Assembly: GCA_900544465.1 (NCBI GenBank)
Contig: UQVT01000012.1
Span: 1-21,766 of the forward strand
From: an uncultured Collinsella sp.
GTDB lineage: Bacteria; Actinomycetota; Coriobacteriia; Coriobacteriales; Coriobacteriaceae
Length of the DNA: 21,766 bases
Direction: 5' to 3'
The notes under the pieces were generated by a model that saw nothing but the letters and a program-made list of their open reading frames with translations, was not told where the DNA came from and did no database searches. Numbering within the stretch: the first letter of the stretch is position 1; the number at the start of each line of letters is the position of its first letter. This document shows, piece by piece, positions 6,736 to 13,288 of this stretch. The translations under genes were made by a program, and so were the position numbers.

Positions 6736-8478
6736 CTACGAGCGCAGTGTAATTTTATCGCGCAACGATTTGAGATCTTCGGTGACGGTGCGGTCTTCCT
6801 GGATCATCTTCTGAACCTTTTTGTAGCTCGTGCTGACGGTCGAGTGGTTGCGGTTGCCAAATTCGGCGCCCACCGCCGTGGTCGTCATCTCGCACATCTC
6901 GATGGCCAGATAGATGGCAATGTGGCGTGCCTTGGCGATATTGGCGTTGCGTCGCGGGCCGATGAGCTCCTCGTGCGTCACGCCGTACTGCTCTTCAATG
7001 ACGGACTGAACCGTTTGCACGTTGATCTTTTTGGCCGATGTGTCGAAGTACTGGCTGGCGATGGCGTCGATATCGTCAAAGGTGAGCTCCCCGCCCTCGC
7101 GCTCGCGGTCGCCCGCCTCGCCGGCGCAGCGCTCGCAAAAGCTCTCGAGTTCGCGGATGTTGGTGCCCGAGACCTCGGCCATGTGTTTAAAGTGCTCGTC
7201 GGTCAGGTGTCCGCCGTCGCCCCCATAGGCCGCCAGCAGCGAGTCGTCGCCTGCCTCGGGAGCGGCGACGATGGTGTTCTCGTAATAGCGCTGCAAGATC
7301 TTGTATTTCATCTCGTAGCTGGGCTCTGCGACCAGGCAGAGCATGCCGGCGTTGAAGCGGCTGGTCAGACGCTCGTCCATGCTCAGATCCTTGGGGGCGC
7401 GGTCTGCCGCGATGACGACCTTCTTGTTGTTGCGGATGAACTCGTCCATGAGCTGGAAAAAGTAGTCCACGCTCGCGCGCTTGCCGATGATGTTTTGGAT
7501 GTCATCGATGATGAGCACGTCCACGCCGTGGTACGCCTGCATGATGGGGGCGTTGCTCTTCTTTTGGCGGTCGAACTCGGTCATCAGGTCGTCCAGATAT
7601 GCCTGGGAGTTGGCATACTTGACCTTGATCTCGGGCGACTTCTCGGCGAGCTCGTTTTTGATGGCAAGCAGTAGGTGCGTCTTGCCCAGGCCCGATTTGC
7701 CGTAGATGAACAGCGATGTGCATGTGCCGCGCTCGTCCGCGAGGGCGGCAAACTTGAGTGCCGAGCGATAGGCATGGCTGTTCTCGGGGCCGTAGACAAA
7801 GTTCTCAAAGGTAAATTTTGAGTTCGCGGCGAGCGGGGCTCCATCCGTATTCTGCTCGGCCGGCACGGTCGGTGCTGGCACGGGTGAAGCGGGGGCCGCA
7901 GCTTGCGTGGATTTAGCCGGCGCTCCGCCCTTCATCTGGTTCATCATGCGACGAAAATCATCGGCCGAGAGTGTGTTCTTGATTGCAATGCCCGAATCCG
8001 CGCTCGCCGCTGCGTCGTGAGCGATTGGCATGTGCGCGACGCGTGCGTTCGCTGGCGTCGCCGCCGCGGTCGGCAACGGTGCCATGGTTTCACGGGAAAC
8101 ATCGCTGTGCTGGTGCTCGATTGTCGGCACGTCGCCTGCGGAGGCCGACACCGCCGGGGAAGCAGCGGGAGCCGCGGCGGCCGCCGTCGCGGCAGCGGAT
8201 TCCGTCGCGGCAGCGGATTCCGTCGCGGCGCCTTGCGGTGCCACGATGTCGAGCGCAATCGGTGCAAAGGCGATTTCTTCCAGATAGGCCTCAATAGTCG
8301 GCTGATGCTTTTTGAGCTGCGCGATGGCAAAGCGCGAGGGGGCCTCGATCGTGAGCGTATCTTCGGTCAGGCTTATGGCGCGCGATTGCCCCAGCATGTT
8401 GATGAGGCGTGCATCTTGGCCGTCGCGCTGACAAAAGGCGATGGCATCCCCCAGGATGATGCTTGCTTCCTCGTCCAC
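6736..8478 (-). CDS. dnaA: Chromosomal replication initiator DnaA
   Basis: AAA+ initiator that binds origin boxes, melts DNA and helps load the helicase. Domain I is about residues 1-75. Domain II is a very long Ala/Pro-rich linker, about 80-220, which makes the protein 580 aa against roughly 450-470 in E. coli or B. subtilis. Domain III has Walker A GKSGLGKT (260-267), Walker B VLIIDDIQ (321-328) and the arginine-finger motif TSRF (Arg374). Domain IV keeps Arg510 (E. coli Arg399), but its box-reading motif is GNRNHSTV instead of GGRDHTTV, so Asn544 and Ser546 replace Asp433 and Thr435. The start is GTG at 8476-8478 behind GGGAG. It begins 15 bases after the stop of the ATPase gene, so the two are probably one transcript. 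A parS-like sequence lies in the linker codons. Confidence 0.96.
   Translation of the reverse strand: MDEEASIILGDAIAFCQRDGQDARLINMLGQSRAISLTEDTLTIEAPSRFAIAQLKKHQPTIEAYLEEIAFAPIALDIVAPQGAATESAAATESAAATAAAAAPAASPAVSASAGDVPTIEHQHSDVSRETMAPLPTAAATPANARVAHMPIAHDAAASADSGIAIKNTLSADDFRRMMNQMKGGAPAKSTQAAAPASPVPAPTVPAEQNTDGAPLAANSKFTFENFVYGPENSHAYRSALKFAALADERGTCTSLFIYGKSGLGKTHLLLAIKNELAEKSPEIKVKYANSQAYLDDLMTEFDRQKKSNAPIMQAYHGVDVLIIDDIQNIIGKRASVDYFFQLMDEFIRNNKKVVIAADRAPKDLSMDERLTSRFNAGMLCLVAEPSYEMKYKILQRYYENTIVAAPEAGDDSLLAAYGGDGGHLTDEHFKHMAEVSGTNIRELESFCERCAGEAGDREREGGELTFDDIDAIASQYFDTSAKKINVQTVQSVIEEQYGVTHEELIGPRRNANIAKARHIAIYLAIEMCEMTTTAVGAEFGNRNHSTVSTSYKKVQKMIQEDRTVTEDLKSLRDKITLRS
8086..8101. promoter_or_regulatory. 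Degenerate parS-like site inside dnaA
   Basis: On the minus strand this reads TGTTTCCCGTGAAACC, 14 of 16 matches to parS TGTTTCACGTGAAACA. It encodes VSRET in the dnaA linker. ParB is encoded in this window. Two mismatches mean binding may be weak. Confidence 0.45.
8186..8221. repeat. 18-bp in-frame tandem repeat in the dnaA linker
   Basis: Two perfect copies of an 18-bp unit (GTCGCGGCAGCGGATTCC on the plus strand) stand head to tail, followed by a partial third copy of eight bases. They encode two copies of a six-residue unit (ATESAA/AATESA) in the Ala-rich linker. Copy number could vary without breaking the frame. Confidence 0.85.
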
Positions 8479-8493
8479 TGTCTCTCCCGTTCT

Positions 8494-9846
8494 TTAGCTC
8501 TGAGCTCGCACGCGAGCGGCGCCGAGTTCGGTCAGATGGTATTTCTGGCCATGCTTGATGACCAAGCCGGCCTGCGCCAAGTCATTGAGCGTGCGTGACC
8601 AAGTGGGGGCCGAGTTTCCAAACGCCCTCGCCAGATCGGTTGCACCGCACGCTTGATTTTGCGCCAGATAGCCTAGCGCGGCGTTGCCGCGATCGCTTAC
8701 GAACACGTCCGGTTGTGGCTGCGCATACTGATTTGCTGCATTAGGATACATCATTTGAGCTGCTGGTTGTTGAGAACTCTGCATCGGCGGCATTTGCTGT
8801 TGAAAACTTTGAGGCCACTGTTGGTAAGGCTGCGGAGGCATCTGCTGGGCCCAAGGGTTGTACTGCTGCTGCGGCATCTGCTGGTACGGCTGCTGATATC
8901 CCTGCTGGTACTGCTGCGGGAACTGCTGGCCATACCCCAGTGGCGACATCTGCTGATATGGATATCCCTGTTGGTACGGCTGATAGCCCATTTGCTGGCC
9001 GCCCGGTGCCCCCGTTGCCTGCTGCATTGCTGCTGCATCCTGATCCGCCAGCGGCATGGTCTCTGGCATGTTTGGCAGCATCGACATCGATGTCGCCTGG
9101 GGCTCTTGTGTAGGAAGCATTCCGGGCTGCTGCATCTGTCCCACGGGGGGCTGCATCTGCTGCGTTGCCATGGGCTGCTGCGCAAAAGCTCCCGGCAGGG
9201 GATATGTGGGCTGTTCCGTCTCGGGCCGCACGGCAGCGCCGCGTCCGCCGGCACGCTCGATTTCCTGCACGCGTTTAGGGTTCAGGCTTACCGTAACCAC
9301 GGTGCCGTTGCCCATGTTGTCCTCGATGGATACGGCACCGCCGGCGTTTTCCAAATACTCCTGCACCATGGGAAACCCTGCTCCGGTTCCACGGATATAG
9401 CGCTTCATCTTGCTGTTTGCGCTGGTAACGCCAAAGTCGAAAGCGCGTTCCTTGTCGTCGATGCCGGGTCCTTGGTCAGCAAAGCGGATGGTGTCTCCGC
9501 CGTCCAGAATCGAGATGATGGGCTCGGCAAAGTGCGCGTGGATAAAGTTTTCGACAATCTCGCGGATGACCATGAGCGAGATATGGCCACCTTGTTCTTT
9601 CATGCACTGGTAGACGGTGTTGGTCGTCTCTTCCAAATACGTGCGGACATCTTGCGGATCAATGACGATCACACGCGGTGTCGACAGCATGTCGTCATAG
9701 ACGGCGATGCGCGCGGCGTACATGGCTTTTGGCGCCTGCGTGGTTGTCTGCTCGCCTTCCTCACGCTCTTCGCGCATGCCGGTGATGTGCTCGTTGTCGG
9801 GTGCCGGGTCTCCGGAATCGACCATGGTGTAAAAGTCGTCAGACAT
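8494..9846 (-). CDS. GHKL ATPase with Q-rich linker and winged-helix-like C terminus, unknown role
   Basis: I do not recognise a named family. The N-terminal half looks like a GHKL/HATPase_c fold of the anti-sigma-factor/SpoIIAB kind: N-box IREIVENFIHAHF, G1 box FADQGPGIDD, G2 region GTGAGFPMVQEYLENAGG and a final NMGNGTVVTVSLN. No histidine-phosphotransfer domain or membrane segment is visible. Next comes a low-complexity linker of about 160 residues with roughly 48 Gln, many Pro and Met, and repeated PYQQ/GYQQ. The last 67 residues look like a winged helix (GYLAQNQACGATDLARAF, TLNDLAQAGLVIKHGQKYHL). The gene sits between the putative origin and dnaA, 15 bases before dnaA, so it may regulate dnaA or act at the origin. 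I prefer ATG 9844-9846 (450 aa). A TTG at 9916-9918 would add 24 residues and reach the origin repeats; neither has a strong ribosome site. Confidence 0.8.
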   Translation of the reverse strand: MSDDFYTMVDSGDPAPDNEHITGMREEREEGEQTTTQAPKAMYAARIAVYDDMLSTPRVIVIDPQDVRTYLEETTNTVYQCMKEQGGHISLMVIREIVENFIHAHFAEPIISILDGGDTIRFADQGPGIDDKERAFDFGVTSANSKMKRYIRGTGAGFPMVQEYLENAGGAVSIEDNMGNGTVVTVSLNPKRVQEIERAGGRGAAVRPETEQPTYPLPGAFAQQPMATQQMQPPVGQMQQPGMLPTQEPQATSMSMLPNMPETMPLADQDAAAMQQATGAPGGQQMGYQPYQQGYPYQQMSPLGYGQQFPQQYQQGYQQPYQQMPQQQYNPWAQQMPPQPYQQWPQSFQQQMPPMQSSQQPAAQMMYPNAANQYAQPQPDVFVSDRGNAALGYLAQNQACGATDLARAFGNSAPTWSRTLNDLAQAGLVIKHGQKYHLTELGAARVRAQS

Positions 9847-9908
9847 GCCGCTCGCAATCTTCCAAAAGGTTTCGAACAAATAGTAGCTCACCGTGCAATG
9901 TTTCTCAT

Positions 9909-9993
9909 CTTTCGACAAACTTTCAAAACCTGTTGAAAACTTTGGAAAACCGACGAAAAGTTCTCAACATTGCCAACATAACCTGTTGAAAAC
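9909..9993. other. oriC: oriC-type repeat cluster upstream of the ATPase-dnaA genes
   Basis: CCTGTTGAAAAC occurs at 9929-9940 and again at 9982-9993, exactly 53 bp (about five helical turns) apart and in the same orientation. The reverse complement GTTTTCAACAGG recurs before dnaN. Related plus-strand 9-mers are CTTTCGACA (9909-9917), TTCTCAACA (9961-9969) and TTGCCAACA (9970-9978). The sequence TTGGAAAAC (9942-9950) and two copies of GAAAAGTT (9955-9962, 10009-10016) add to the density. The cluster lies at the point where gene direction diverges, between the dnaA side and rpmH, the usual place for oriC boxes. No exact TTATCCACA is present, so these are proposed divergent DnaA boxes. Confidence 0.6.
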
Positions 9994-10017
9994 TCGATGA
10001 AATATCGTGAAAAGTTG

Positions 10018-10089
10018 CCATGCACCGCTAAATCGAGCTTGGCTTATGGGGGAACCGTGTGAACTGCGCAACCTTTTACCTTTGATTTC
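10018..10089. other. Gene-free spacer between origin repeats and rpmH promoter
   Basis: No gene, strong hairpin or recognisable site is visible here. It may hold further degenerate origin sites (for example around AACTGCGCAACC, 10061-10072) and the upstream part of the rpmH promoter. I also see no convincing minus-strand promoter for the ATPase-dnaA unit in or near it. Confidence 0.4.
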
Positions 10090-10119
10090 TTGACATTTGA
10101 ACATTGATTTCCCTACAAT
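10090..10119 (+). promoter_or_regulatory. Promoter of the rpmH operon
   Basis: A perfect -35 TTGACA (10090-10095) is separated by 18 bp from TACAAT (10114-10119), five of six matches to the -10 consensus. The predicted transcript starts near 10126, leaving a leader of about 65 bases before rpmH. It faces away from the origin cluster. Confidence 0.82.
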
Positions 10120-10145
10120 CTTCAAGCTCACGTGTCTATATCTGC

Positions 10146-10163
10146 GTCCGCGTCCCCGCGGAC
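10146..10163 (+). other. GC-rich leader hairpin before rpmH
   Basis: A perfect 7-bp stem GTCCGCG / CGCGGAC with loop TCCC lies in the predicted 5' leader, about 28 bases before the rpmH start and upstream of its Shine-Dalgarno. There is no T-tract, so it is not a terminator. It could stabilise the leader or serve in regulation; that is inference. Confidence 0.6.
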
Positions 10164-10191
10164 ACTCGAAATGCAGCAGGAGGAACTTAAG

Positions 10192-10326
10192 ATGAAGCGT
10201 ACGTATCAGCCTAATAAGCGTAAGCGTGCCAAGACCCATGGCTTCCGTGCCCGTATGGCCACTAAGGGTGGTCGTGCCGTGCTCGCCCGTCGTCGTGCCA
10301 AGGGCCGCAAGCGTCTCACTGTCTAG
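10192..10326 (+). CDS. rpmH: 50S ribosomal protein L34
   Basis: The 44-aa highly basic protein starts MKRTYQPNKRKRAKTHGFRA and ends with RLTV, a textbook L34 of normal length. It is a structural protein of the large ribosomal subunit. The start is ATG at 10192 behind AGGAGGA. An in-frame GTG at 10132 would add codons across the leader hairpin and Shine-Dalgarno and is rejected. It is the first gene of the rpmH-rnpA-yidD-yidC-jag operon; rnpA starts 20 bases later. Confidence 0.98.
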   Translation: MKRTYQPNKRKRAKTHGFRARMATKGGRAVLARRRAKGRKRLTV

Positions 10327-10346
10327 CAGCGATACACACATCTCGC

Positions 10347-10685
10347 ATGAAGACTATTAAGTCTCGGCAAGATTTCGAGCATGTGTTCAGTCAGGGGCGT
10401 CGTTTCAATCACCCTCTGATTCGAATGACCATATGTGAATCGGTTGGCGAAGGCGACTCCGGAAGGGTCGCCTTCGTTGGTGCTAAGCGACTCGGTTGTG
10501 CCGTCGTGCGCAACCGATCTAAGCGTGTGATGCGCGAGGCCGCCCGCAGCTGCGGATTTCCCGTTGCGGGTTATGACATCATCTTGTTTTCAACTCCCAA
10601 GACTAGGGTTTCCTCGCCGCAGGAGATGGACAAGGCGTTGCGTTCGCTTATGAAGCGCGCCGGCGTTGCCGGGGAGGAGCGATGA
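10347..10685 (+). CDS. rnpA: Ribonuclease P protein component
   Basis: Protein cofactor of RNase P, which pairs with the M1 RNA to remove tRNA 5' leaders. The 112-aa basic protein shows the RNR signature in AVVRNRSKRVMREA (RNR at about 55-57), the family start pattern KSRQDFEHVFSQGRRF, and a late YDIILFSTP strand. The ATG at 10347 has only a weak ribosome site, so translation may depend on rpmH. It overlaps yidD by four bases (ATGA). The rpmH-rnpA pair is near universal next to bacterial origins. Confidence 0.96.
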   Translation: MKTIKSRQDFEHVFSQGRRFNHPLIRMTICESVGEGDSGRVAFVGAKRLGCAVVRNRSKRVMREAARSCGFPVAGYDIILFSTPKTRVSSPQEMDKALRSLMKRAGVAGEER

Positions 10686-10906
10686 GCAATCACGTTTTGC
10701 GACGTGTTGCCATCGCTCCTATTCGCATATATCAACAGGTTATTTCGCCCTTATTGCCTGACGCCTGCATTTATTACCCAACGTGCTCGCAATACGCCGT
10801 CCAGGCGATTGAGAAGCACGGTGTTTTGAGAGGCTGCTGGCTTGCCGTGAGGCGCATCGCTCGCTGCAATCCCCTGCACGTCGGCGGTTATGACCCTGTG
10901 CCCTAG
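10682..10906 (+). CDS. yidD: Membrane protein insertion efficiency factor YidD
   Basis: Small membrane-associated protein thought to assist YidC-dependent insertion. The 74 residues carry the family signatures YYPTCSQYAVQAIEKHG and RCNPLHVGGYDPVP, with the conserved cysteines. An amphipathic N-terminal stretch (RRVAIAPIRIYQQVISP) precedes them. The start ATG at 10682 overlaps the rnpA stop and has GGGGAGGAG in front. Its position between rnpA and yidC is the classic one. Confidence 0.95.
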   Translation: MSNHVLRRVAIAPIRIYQQVISPLLPDACIYYPTCSQYAVQAIEKHGVLRGCWLAVRRIARCNPLHVGGYDPVP

Positions 10907-10935
10907 CGGGCACTCGCTATCGGAGGAAAACTTAC

Positions 10936-11706
10936 ATGTGGGATTGGATCGTTAACATCCTTTTCGAGCTGCTCAAGCTCATCCAGACCTTTGCGGTCGA
11001 CTGGGGCCTGTCCATCATCATCCTGGTGGTCATCATCCGTCTGCTGCTGACGCCGCTCATGCTCAAGTCGACCAAGTCGACGGCTCGCATGCAGGTGCTG
11101 CAGCCCAAGATGCTCGAGATCCAGGAGCGCTATGCCGACGATCCCCAGCGTCAGGCCGAGGAGATGCAGAAGTTCTACAGCGAGAACAAGTTCAACCCCA
11201 TGGCTGGCTGTCTGCCGCTGCTGATTCAGATGCCTATCCTGTTCGCCCTGTTTACATTGCTGCGCAACCTGCCGCAGTACTTTAACGACGGCACGTTCTC
11301 GTTCTTCAACATCCTGCCCGACCTGACCACCACGCCGAGCGCTTCCTTTGCCGATGGCTTTATGGTTGCACTGCCTGCGCTGGTTTGCCTGATCCTGTTC
11401 GCCGTCCTGACCCTGATTCCGCAGCTCTATATGTCGCGCAACCAGACCGGCCAGCAGGCTCAGAGCATGCGCATGATGGCCGTTGTCATGACGGTCATGA
11501 TGCTTTGGATGGGCTGGAGCCTTCCCGTTGGTGTTCTGCTGTACTACGACGTCTCGTCTGCTTGGCAGGTTATCCAGCAGATTTTTGTGACGCAGAAGGT
11601 CATCGACAAGGCGAAGGCCGATGAGGAGGAGCGTCTTAAGAACGCTCCGCTGCAGGTTGAGGTCACTCGTCGAGAGAAGAAGCCGCGCCCGCACAAGAAG
11701 AAGTAA
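10936..11706 (+). CDS. yidC: Membrane protein insertase YidC
   Basis: Inserts and folds inner-membrane proteins, alone or with SecYEG. The 256-aa length and lack of a large periplasmic domain fit the Gram-positive/actinobacterial YidC1 type. No lipoprotein signal is visible, only an N-terminal WDWIVNILFELL segment. The first core helix holds the conserved groove arginine (Arg35 in VVIIRLLLTPLM). A cytoplasmic helical hairpin follows, then the signature KFNPMAGCLPLLIQMPILFALF (about 85-106; Y/K ENK variants are typical). Hydrophobic segments lie at about 24-44, 93-112, 140-163, 180-199 and 200-220. The tail (REKKPRPHKKK) is strongly basic and may bind ribosomes. The ATG is preceded by GGAGG. 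Confidence 0.95.
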   Translation: MWDWIVNILFELLKLIQTFAVDWGLSIIILVVIIRLLLTPLMLKSTKSTARMQVLQPKMLEIQERYADDPQRQAEEMQKFYSENKFNPMAGCLPLLIQMPILFALFTLLRNLPQYFNDGTFSFFNILPDLTTTPSASFADGFMVALPALVCLILFAVLTLIPQLYMSRNQTGQQAQSMRMMAVVMTVMMLWMGWSLPVGVLLYYDVSSAWQVIQQIFVTQKVIDKAKADEEERLKNAPLQVEVTRREKKPRPHKKK

Positions 11707-11723
11707 CGGGATATCAATCTTAT

Positions 11724-11735
11724 TTAGGTACCTAA
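11724..11735. repeat. 12-bp palindrome TTAGGTACCTAA, copy 1
   Basis: A perfect 12-bp palindrome, followed by C, in the short yidC-jag gap. An identical 13-base string occurs at 15228-15240. It is the right size for a dimeric regulator's operator, but no protein can be named. Confidence 0.55.
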
Positions 11736-11750
11736 CTTTTGGAGTACGTT

Positions 11751-12320
11751 ATGTCTGAAGAGATCATCGAGGATATGCTTGAGGAGGTTGCCCCGCAGGT
11801 CGCGGGCGATTATCCCGAGATTGCACAGCGCTACAAGGCTGGTGAAGAGCTGACCGATGAGGAGCTCGACACCATTGCCGATGTTGCGATTTCCATCCTG
11901 CGTTCCATCCTTTCGCACTTCGATGCCGCCAACTCTCCTATCGATGAGTATGAGGGCGACGAGGGTGAGCTGATTTTGGATGTAACGGCTCCCGACCTTG
12001 CTGTTCTCATTGGCCGTCATGGTCGCACCCTTGATGCCCTTCAGGTTATGTTCTCTTTGCTGGTGAGCCGCAAACTTGGCTTTAGGTATCCGGTTGTAGT
12101 GGACGTAGAGGGATACAAGAGTCGCCGTCAGGACAAGGTTGCTTCCATGGCTCAGTCTGCTGCCGAGCGTGCCATCCGCACTCATAAGAGTGTTTCGCTT
12201 CCGCCCATGAATGCCTACGAGCGTCGACTGGTTCACATTGCACTTCGTGGCAATGATGCCGTCGATACTCATTCTGAGGGTTCTGACCCTGATCGCCATG
12301 TGGTGATTGTTGCTCGATAA
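11751..12320 (+). CDS. jag: KH-R3H RNA-binding protein Jag/KhpB
   Basis: RNA-binding protein that in Firmicutes (KhpB/EloR) pairs with KhpA and links RNA binding to cell elongation. The 189 aa begin with an acidic region (SEEIIEDMLEEV). They then show a KH domain with the GxxG loop in VLIGRHGRTLDALQ (Gly88-Gly91) and an R3H domain in NAYERRLVHIAL (Arg158, His162). The separate Jag_N domain of longer homologues is not evident. I choose ATG 11751 with GGAG seven bases upstream; a TTG at 11739 lies before this site. It is the last gene of the rpmH operon, closed by the terminator at 12341-12370. Confidence 0.93.
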   Translation: MSEEIIEDMLEEVAPQVAGDYPEIAQRYKAGEELTDEELDTIADVAISILRSILSHFDAANSPIDEYEGDEGELILDVTAPDLAVLIGRHGRTLDALQVMFSLLVSRKLGFRYPVVVDVEGYKSRRQDKVASMAQSAAERAIRTHKSVSLPPMNAYERRLVHIALRGNDAVDTHSEGSDPDRHVVIVAR

Positions 12321-12340
12321 TCTTCTCGAGCTTATGCTAA

Positions 12341-12370
12341 GGGGACGTGGTTTCCACGTCCCCTTTTTTT
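12341..12370 (+). terminator. Strong intrinsic terminator after jag
   Basis: A perfect 10-bp GC-rich stem GGGGACGTGG / CCACGTCCCC with a TTT loop is followed directly by seven T residues. It ends the rpmH-jag operon and implies a separate promoter for rsmG. Confidence 0.95.
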
Positions 12371-12416
12371 GTCAAAAGTTCTCGATACACTGATTTTTGT
12401 CAGAAAGGAGCTTTCG

Positions 12417-13154
12417 TTGTTAGTACTTACTGATCAGCAGGCTGACGAGATGTTGAGTCGTCTGACTTCCTATTGCAAAGAGTATTCCTTGAGCGTAACT
12501 GATGTTGAGCTGAGGAAATGTATTCAGCATTTGGATTTGGTTCTAGAAACAAATAAGACAACCAATCTCACCCGTATTCTTAACGTAGAAGATGCTGCAG
12601 TACTTCATATCCTCGACTCACTTGTTTTGCTCCCCTATATCAACAAGGCTCCTGAGGGAGCTTTGCTCGATATGGGGACAGGTGCGGGCTTCCCTGGTAT
12701 TCCATTAACCATAACCTCGCATCGTAAAGCTAATTATATTGACTCTGTTGGCAAGAAGGTTGATGCGGTTAATTCCTTTGTCCATGCTCTTGGATTGAAA
12801 CATGCTCATGCGGTTCATGATCGTCTTGAAGAATATGCTCGAAGCCATAAGAAGCAGTTCTCTGTTGTAACCGCCCGCGCACTGGCCCCTCTACCGATTC
12901 TTGTTGAGTATGCGGCTCCGTATCTGAAGGATGGAGGGCTATTTGTTATAACCAAGGGCAATCCTTTGGATGAGGAGCTTGCTTCCGGCATGTCAGCAGC
13001 TAAGATTTGCGGCTTCACTTTGCTTCTGAATGACGCAATTGATTTGCCTGAAGGCTTGGGACACAGGGAGTTCATTGTTCTTAAGAAGAGTCATCCAGCA
13101 TCCGTCTCATTGCCTCGTGCAAATGGCGTGGCAAAGAAGAATCCGCTTGCCTAG
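12417..13154 (+). CDS. rsmG: 16S rRNA (guanine-N7) methyltransferase RsmG (GidB)
   Basis: Methylates N7 of G527 (E. coli numbering) in the 530 loop of 16S rRNA with S-adenosylmethionine. The SAM-binding motif is LDMGTGAGFPGIPL (about 84-97), followed by KKVDAVNSFVHALGL and VTARALAPLPILVEYAAPYL. I place the start at TTG 12417, six bases after AAAGGAG, giving 245 aa. An in-frame TTG at 12369 falls inside the T-tract of the preceding terminator and is rejected. Codon use is much AT-richer than in the gyrase, ddl or dinG genes. The neighbouring parA-parB, with rsmG upstream, is the common arrangement near bacterial origins. Confidence 0.93.
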   Translation: MLVLTDQQADEMLSRLTSYCKEYSLSVTDVELRKCIQHLDLVLETNKTTNLTRILNVEDAAVLHILDSLVLLPYINKAPEGALLDMGTGAGFPGIPLTITSHRKANYIDSVGKKVDAVNSFVHALGLKHAHAVHDRLEEYARSHKKQFSVVTARALAPLPILVEYAAPYLKDGGLFVITKGNPLDEELASGMSAAKICGFTLLLNDAIDLPEGLGHREFIVLKKSHPASVSLPRANGVAKKNPLA

Positions 13155-13155
13155 A

Positions 13156-13171
13156 TGTTTCACGTGAAACA
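13156..13171. promoter_or_regulatory. parS: parS site 1
   Basis: A perfect 16-bp parS TGTTTCACGTGAAACA, two bases past the rsmG stop. It is the ParB-CTP loading site. It is the first of three identical sites with start-to-start spacing of exactly 39 bp. Confidence 0.97.
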
Positions 13172-13194
13172 TAATGGATACTAACAACTTGCAG

Positions 13195-13210
13195 TGTTTC
13201 ACGTGAAACA
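13195..13210. promoter_or_regulatory. parS: parS site 2
   Basis: A perfect TGTTTCACGTGAAACA, 39 bp after site 1 and 39 bp before site 3. The sequences between the sites differ, so the array is not a simple recent duplication. Confidence 0.97.
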
Positions 13211-13233
13211 TGGCGGTTGATATCGATTCGGAA

Positions 13234-13249
13234 TGTTTCACGTGAAACA
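13234..13249. promoter_or_regulatory. parS: parS site 3, next to the parA start region
   Basis: A perfect TGTTTCACGTGAAACA, 40 bp before the parA start. A possible -10 (TTTAAT, 13266-13271) lies such that this site would cover the -35 region, suggesting that ParB binding could repress parAB. The promoter part is tentative. Confidence 0.96.
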
Positions 13250-13288
13250 TCCTCCGTTTGACAGCTTTAATACACACCAGGAGGGACC

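Noticed and set aside
7903..8598. 231-codon plus-strand frame opposite the dnaA 5' part
   Set aside because: Antisense shadow of dnaA with Arg/Gly-rich composition and no recognisable domain.
8750..9190. Repetitive CTGCTG-type DNA as a possible CRISPR or satellite array
   Set aside because: There is no regular repeat-spacer pattern; it encodes the Gln-rich linker in frame.
10132..10191. N-terminal extension of rpmH from GTG 10132
   Set aside because: L34 is about 44 residues and the internal ATG has an ideal Shine-Dalgarno; the extension covers the leader hairpin.
12369..12416. Upstream TTG start for rsmG
   Set aside because: It lies in the T-tract of the jag terminator and has no ribosome site; TTG 12417 has AAAGGAG at good distance.
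13258..13263. TTGACA as the -35 of a parA promoter
   Set aside because: A -10 at normal spacing would fall on the parA Shine-Dalgarno; no match is seen there.
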